64,000 nt of DNA. It comes from Bufo bufo (taxonomy: Eukaryota; Chordata; Amphibia; Anura; Bufonidae). A program made the position numbers and the translations under genes. Shown here in pieces: positions 60,425 to 64,000 of this stretch; the stretch's first letter is position 1, and every line of letters starts with the position of its first letter. Below the pieces are notes generated by a model. The model was not told the origin of the DNA. It saw only the letters and a list, made by a program, of their open reading frames with translations, and did no database searches. The stretch covers positions 307,586,984 to 307,650,983 of the forward strand of contig NC_053390.1 in the NCBI RefSeq assembly GCF_905171765.1, given 5' to 3'.

Positions 60425-60842
60425 GCAGAGAAATAGAAATTTAGAAAATTGTGAATTTTTCAAAATCTTTAGTAAATTTTGTATTATTTCATAAATAAAG
60501 GTGAAATATATAGATTCAAATTTGCCACTGTCATGAAGTACAATGTGTCACGAGAAAACAATATCAGAATGGCTTGGATAAGTAAAAGCGTTCCAAAGTT
60601 ATTACCACATAAAGTGACACATGTCAGATTTGCTAAATTAGGCCTGGTCGGGAAAGAGGGCAAATGAAGATGTGAAGTGGTTAAACAAAAAGCATAAAAT
60701 TCTACAGTTTTTACACTGGCTATTAAGCCTAATAATAGGCGCCTCTTCTTGGTCTTTACAAATCACTTTACCGGTTAGGCTACTTTCACACCTGCGTTAG
60801 GTGCGGATCCGTCTGGTATCTGCACAGACAGATCCGCACCTA

Positions 60843-62393
60843 CAGGGAGTGCAGAATTATTAGGCAAGTTGTATTTTTGAGGATTAATTTTATTATTGAA
60901 CAACAACCATGTTCTCAATGAACCCAAAAAACTCATTAATATCAAAGCTGAATATTTTTGGAAGTAGTTTTTAGTTTGTTTTTAGTTTTAGCTATTTTAG
61001 GGGGATATCTGTGTGTGCAGGTGACTATTACTGTGCATAATTATTAGGCAACTTAACAAAAAACAAATATATACCCATTTCAATTATTTATTTTTACCAG
61101 TGAAACCAATATAACATCTCAACATTCACAAATATACATTTCTGACATTCAAAAACAAATCAGTGACCAATATAGCCACCTTTCTTTGCAAGGACACTCA
61201 AAAGCCTGCCATCCATGGATTCTGTCAGTGTTTTGATCTGTTCACCATCAACATTGCGTGCAGCAGCAACCACAGCCTCCCAGACACTGTTCAGAGAGGT
61301 GTACTGTTTTCCCTCCTTGTAAATCTCACATTTGATGATGGACCACAGGTTCTCAATAGGGTTCAGATCAGGTGAACAAGGAGGCCATGTCATTAGATTT
61401 TCTTCTTTTATACCCTTTCTTGCCAGCCACGCTGTGGAGTACTTGGACGCGTGTGATGGAGCATTGTCCTGCATGAAAATCATGTTTTTCTTGAAGGATG
61501 CAGACTTCTTCCTGTACCACTGCTTGAAGAAGGTGTCTTCCAGAAACTGGCAGTAGGACTGGGAGTTAGCTTGACTCCATCCTCAACCCGAAAAGGCCCC
61601 ACAAGCTCATCTTTGATGATACCAGCCCAAACCAGTACTCCACCTCCACCTTGCTGGCGTCTGAGTCGGACTGGAGCTCTCTGCCCTTTACCAATCCAGC
61701 CATGGGCCCTTCCATCTGGCCCATCAAGACTCACTCTCATTTCATCAGTCCATAAAACCTTAGAAAAATCAGTCTTGAGATATTTCTTGGCCCAGTCTTG
61801 ACGTTTCAGCTTGTGTGTCTTGTTCAGTGGTGGTCGTCTTTCAGCCTTTCTTACCTTGGCCATGTCTCTGAGGATTGCACACCTTGTGCTTTTGGGCACT
61901 CCAGTGATGTTGCAGCTCTGAAATATGGCCAAACTGGTGGCAAGTGGCATCTTGGCAGCTGCACGCTTGACTTTTCTCAGTTCATGGGCAGTTATTTTGC
62001 GCCTTGGTTTTTCCACACGCTTCTTGCGACCCTGTTGACTATTTTGAATGAAACGCTTGATTGTTCGATGATCATGCTTCAGAAGCTTTGCAATTTTAAG
62101 AGTGCTGCATCCCTCTGCAAGATATCTCACTATTTTTGACTTTTCTGAGCCTGTCAAGTCCTTCTTTTGACCCATTTTGCCAAAGGAAAGGAAGTTGCCT
62201 AATAATTATGCACACCTAATATCGGGTGTTGATGTCATTAGACCACACCCCTTCTCATTACAGAGATGCACATCACCTAATATGCTTAATTGGTAGTAGG
62301 CTTTCGAGCCTATACAGCTTGGAGTAAGACAACATGCATAAAGAGGATGATGTGGTCAAAATCCTCATTTGCCTAATAATTCTGCACGCAGTG
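60843..62393 (-). mobile_element. Tc1-like transposon (DD37E type), nearly intact
   Basis: The left end CAGGGAGTGCAGAATTATTA and the right end TAATTCTGCACGCAGTG share the inverted core GCAGAATTATTAGGCAA. TA duplications are at 60841-60842 and 62394-62395. Length is 1,551 bp with a single transposase gene broken by one frameshift. Confidence 0.9.
61160..62175 (-). pseudogene. Tc1-like transposase with one frameshift
   Basis: It starts MGQKKDLTGSEKSKIVRYLA at 62175. The HTH region is followed by the basic linker GRKKRVEKPRRK, then the first catalytic Asp in LWTDEMRVSLDGPDG. The frame shifts near 61568, consistent with a single lost base, and resumes in a second frame that includes MQDNAPSH (second Asp) and PDLNPIENLW (Glu). 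The last two are 37 residues apart, a DD37E spacing. About 338 residues in total, normal length. A single lesion suggests recent inactivation, or a sequencing error. Confidence 0.88.
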
Positions 62394-62457
62394 TATAATG
62401 CAAATGCTTGTATCTGTTCAGAATGGATCTGTTTGCATTATTCTTTTTAAAAAAAAG

Positions 62458-63188
62458 TCTAAGGCCCCTTTCACACGGGCGAGTATTCCGCGCGGATGCG
62501 ATGCGTGAGTTGAACGCATTGCACCCGCACTGAATACCGACCCATTCATTTCTATGGGGCTGTTCACATGAGCGGTGATTTTCACGCATCACTTGTGCGT
62601 TGCGTGAAAATCGCAGCATGCTCTATATTCTGCGTTTTTCACGCAACGCATGCCCCATAGAAGTGAATGGGGTTGCGTGAAAATCGCAAGCATCCGCAAG
62701 CAAGTGCGGATGCGGTGCGATTTTCACGCACGGTTGCTAGGAGACGATCGGGGTGGAGACCCGATCATTATTATTTTCCCTTATAACATGGTTATAAGGG
62801 AAAATAATAGCATTCTGAATACAGAATGCATAGTAAAATAGCGCTTGGAGGGGTTAAAAAATAAAAAATAAAAATTTAACTCACCTTAATCCACTTGCTG
62901 GCGCTGCCGGCATCTCGTCTGTCTGCTTCTTTGCTGAACAGGACCTGTGGTGAGCATTCATTCCAGGACCTGTGGTGACGTCACTCCGGTCATCACATGA
63001 TCCATCACATGACCCATCACCATGGTAAAAGATCATGAAGAAGTTCGGGTTTGGGTACCAAACATGCGTGATTTTTCTCACGCGAGTGCAAAACGCATTA
63101 CAATGTTTTGCACTCGCTCAGAAAAATCGCGGGTGTTCCCGTAACGCACCCGCACCTTTTCCCGCAACGCCCGTCTGAAAGAGGCCTA
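62458..63188. mobile_element. Palindromic MITE nested in the split MITE
   Basis: The left end CTAAGGCCCCTTTCACACGG mirrors the right end CGTCTGAAAGAGGCCTAAG. The interior has repeated 'gcgtgaaaatcgca' motifs in both orientations and a perfect hairpin at 62768-62806. There is no coding capacity. Confidence 0.8.
62768..62806. repeat. Perfect hairpin, 18-bp arms
   Basis: ATTATTTTCCCTTATAAC, loop ATG, then GTTATAAGGGAAAATAAT: a perfect palindrome with a 3-nt loop inside the nested MITE. Confidence 0.9.
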
Positions 63189-63546
63189 AGTCAAAACGGA
63201 TCCGTCCTGACTTACATTGAAAGTCAATGGGGGACGGATCCGTTTTCAACTGCACCATATTGGGTCAGTGAAAATGGATCCATCCCCATTGACTTACATT
63301 GTAAGTCAGGACGGATCCGTTTGGCTCCGCATCGCCAGACGGACACCAAAACGCTGCAAGCAGCGTTTTGGTGTCCGCATCCAGAGCGGAATGGAGGCGG
63401 AACGGAGCCAAACTGATGCATTCTGAACGGATCCTTATCCATTCAGAATGCATTGGGGCTGAACTGATCCGTTTTGAACCGTTTGTGAGAGCCCTGAAAC
63501 GGATCTCACAAACGGAATTCAAAACGCCAGTGTGAAAGTAGCCTTA

Positions 63547-64000
63547 CCTGCTTATGTCATTCTAATCCTGCATGTTATGATATCACCTCTGTGTATATAC
63601 CATTCACAATAAGTGATTGTCAGAGCTTATCTATTCTTTCCTTGTACAATGGCCTCTGCAGAGGGCACAGAACATGCCTAGAAAACTCTCCCATAGAAGT
63701 CAATGTGGTCCCCTCCTGACCATTCTGTCTATAGACCATGTTGCTGCCGTAAAGCAATTCTCTCAATGCTTTCTAAAAGCTGTTAAGAGCAGCTCAGGCA
63801 AGATGGCCGCCCCTATAATAATATTCATGTGAATAAAGAAATCTGTAATCAGGAAATAACAAGAGATTTAAAAAAAAAGGATTTGTGTTACTATCTGGTT
63901 TTAACTGGCAGAGAGAATTTTTGGTGACACGTTTCCTTTAAGTCAAGTATGTGTGTATCCCTTTAAACTGATCAGTGTCTTGCACTAATTGTCAGCGGTT
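63547..64000. other. No gene; possible MITE right half
   Basis: 'ttggtgacacgtttccttta' followed by 'ag' (63922-63943) looks like the right terminus of a T2-like MITE. The left end is not identified. No coding region is seen to the window edge. Confidence 0.4.

Larger units (their letters stand above)
57598..60684. mobile_element. Large TTAA-flanked element with internal tandem repeats
   Basis: The left end is TTAACCACCTCACATC and the right end GATGTGAAGTGGTTAA, a 12-bp inverted terminus with one mismatch inside TTAA duplications. Length is 3,087 bp. The interior holds about five diverged 325-355 bp repeats (58200-59760) and a nested MITE. No transposase is seen. It is probably a non-autonomous relative of TTAA-specific (Kolobok or piggyBac-like) transposons, with the superfamily inferred from the target site only. 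Confidence 0.75.
60775..63546. mobile_element. MITE split by two later insertions
   Basis: The left end TTAGGCTACTTTCACACCTG and the right end AGTGTGAAAGTAGCCTTA are inverted. Its body is interrupted by a Tc1 element (60843-62393) and another MITE (62458-63188). The remaining sequence, including repeated 'aacggatccgt' blocks at 63195-63520, is typical of the 56633-56864 family. Confidence 0.75.

Noticed and set aside
1..64000. tRNA, 5S rRNA or CRISPR-like arrays
   Set aside because: I noticed no intact A-box/B-box pair or 5S-like text, only a decayed SINE at 38390. The tandem arrays lack spacer-repeat architecture and the genome is eukaryotic.

Overview
The window looks like a piece of an anuran (frog or toad) nuclear genome. 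It carries the 5' part of a vertebrate zinc-finger homeobox gene, has long AT-rich introns and intergenic DNA, and is packed with amphibian-style DNA transposons: TTAA-flanked palindromic MITEs (T2/Kolobok-like), hAT MITEs with 8-bp target duplications, and several Tc1/mariner families. Another amphibian cannot be excluded. There are no bacterial-style operons, CRISPR arrays, tRNA or rRNA genes that I can see.

The only host gene I can support is zfhx2, on the minus strand. Its first coding exon (about 6696 to 4602) and second coding exon (4069 to 3519) are joined by a clean phase-1 intron of 532 bp. The homeodomain-coding exons must lie to the left, beyond position 1. A splice acceptor sits just before the first ATG, so the 5' UTR is spliced. 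A GA-rich block at 36442-36860 ending in a perfect GTAAGT donor on the same strand is my best guess for a non-coding first exon and promoter. If so, 6.7-36.4 kb is intron and the rest lies upstream of the gene.

Region by region: 0-3.3 kb is a chain of MITEs joined end to end, one split by an insertion with a hammerhead-ribozyme-like motif. 3.5-6.7 kb holds zfhx2 exons. 9-16 kb holds MITEs and Tc1 relics. 16.0-18.5 kb is a striking fold-back array of a 522-bp unit, flanked by a 15-bp direct repeat. 18.5-38 kb is mostly sparse DNA with a few MITEs, minisatellites and microsatellites, plus the candidate first exon. 38.9-40.5 kb is a complete Tc1 element with an intact transposase. 41-47 kb holds Tc1 relics and a composite hAT element. 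48.3-50.5 kb has three Tc1-type elements lined up in one TA-rich tract. 50.8-55 kb is a decayed BED/hAT transposase element. 56.6-63.5 kb is a nest of TTAA-type elements, including a 3.1-kb element with internal tandem repeats and a MITE split by a nearly intact Tc1 element.

The mobile elements do not form a pathway. They record successive insertions, and several nested or paired copies give their relative ages. Element superfamily names rest on termini, target duplications and transposase motifs read by eye. No database search was run.
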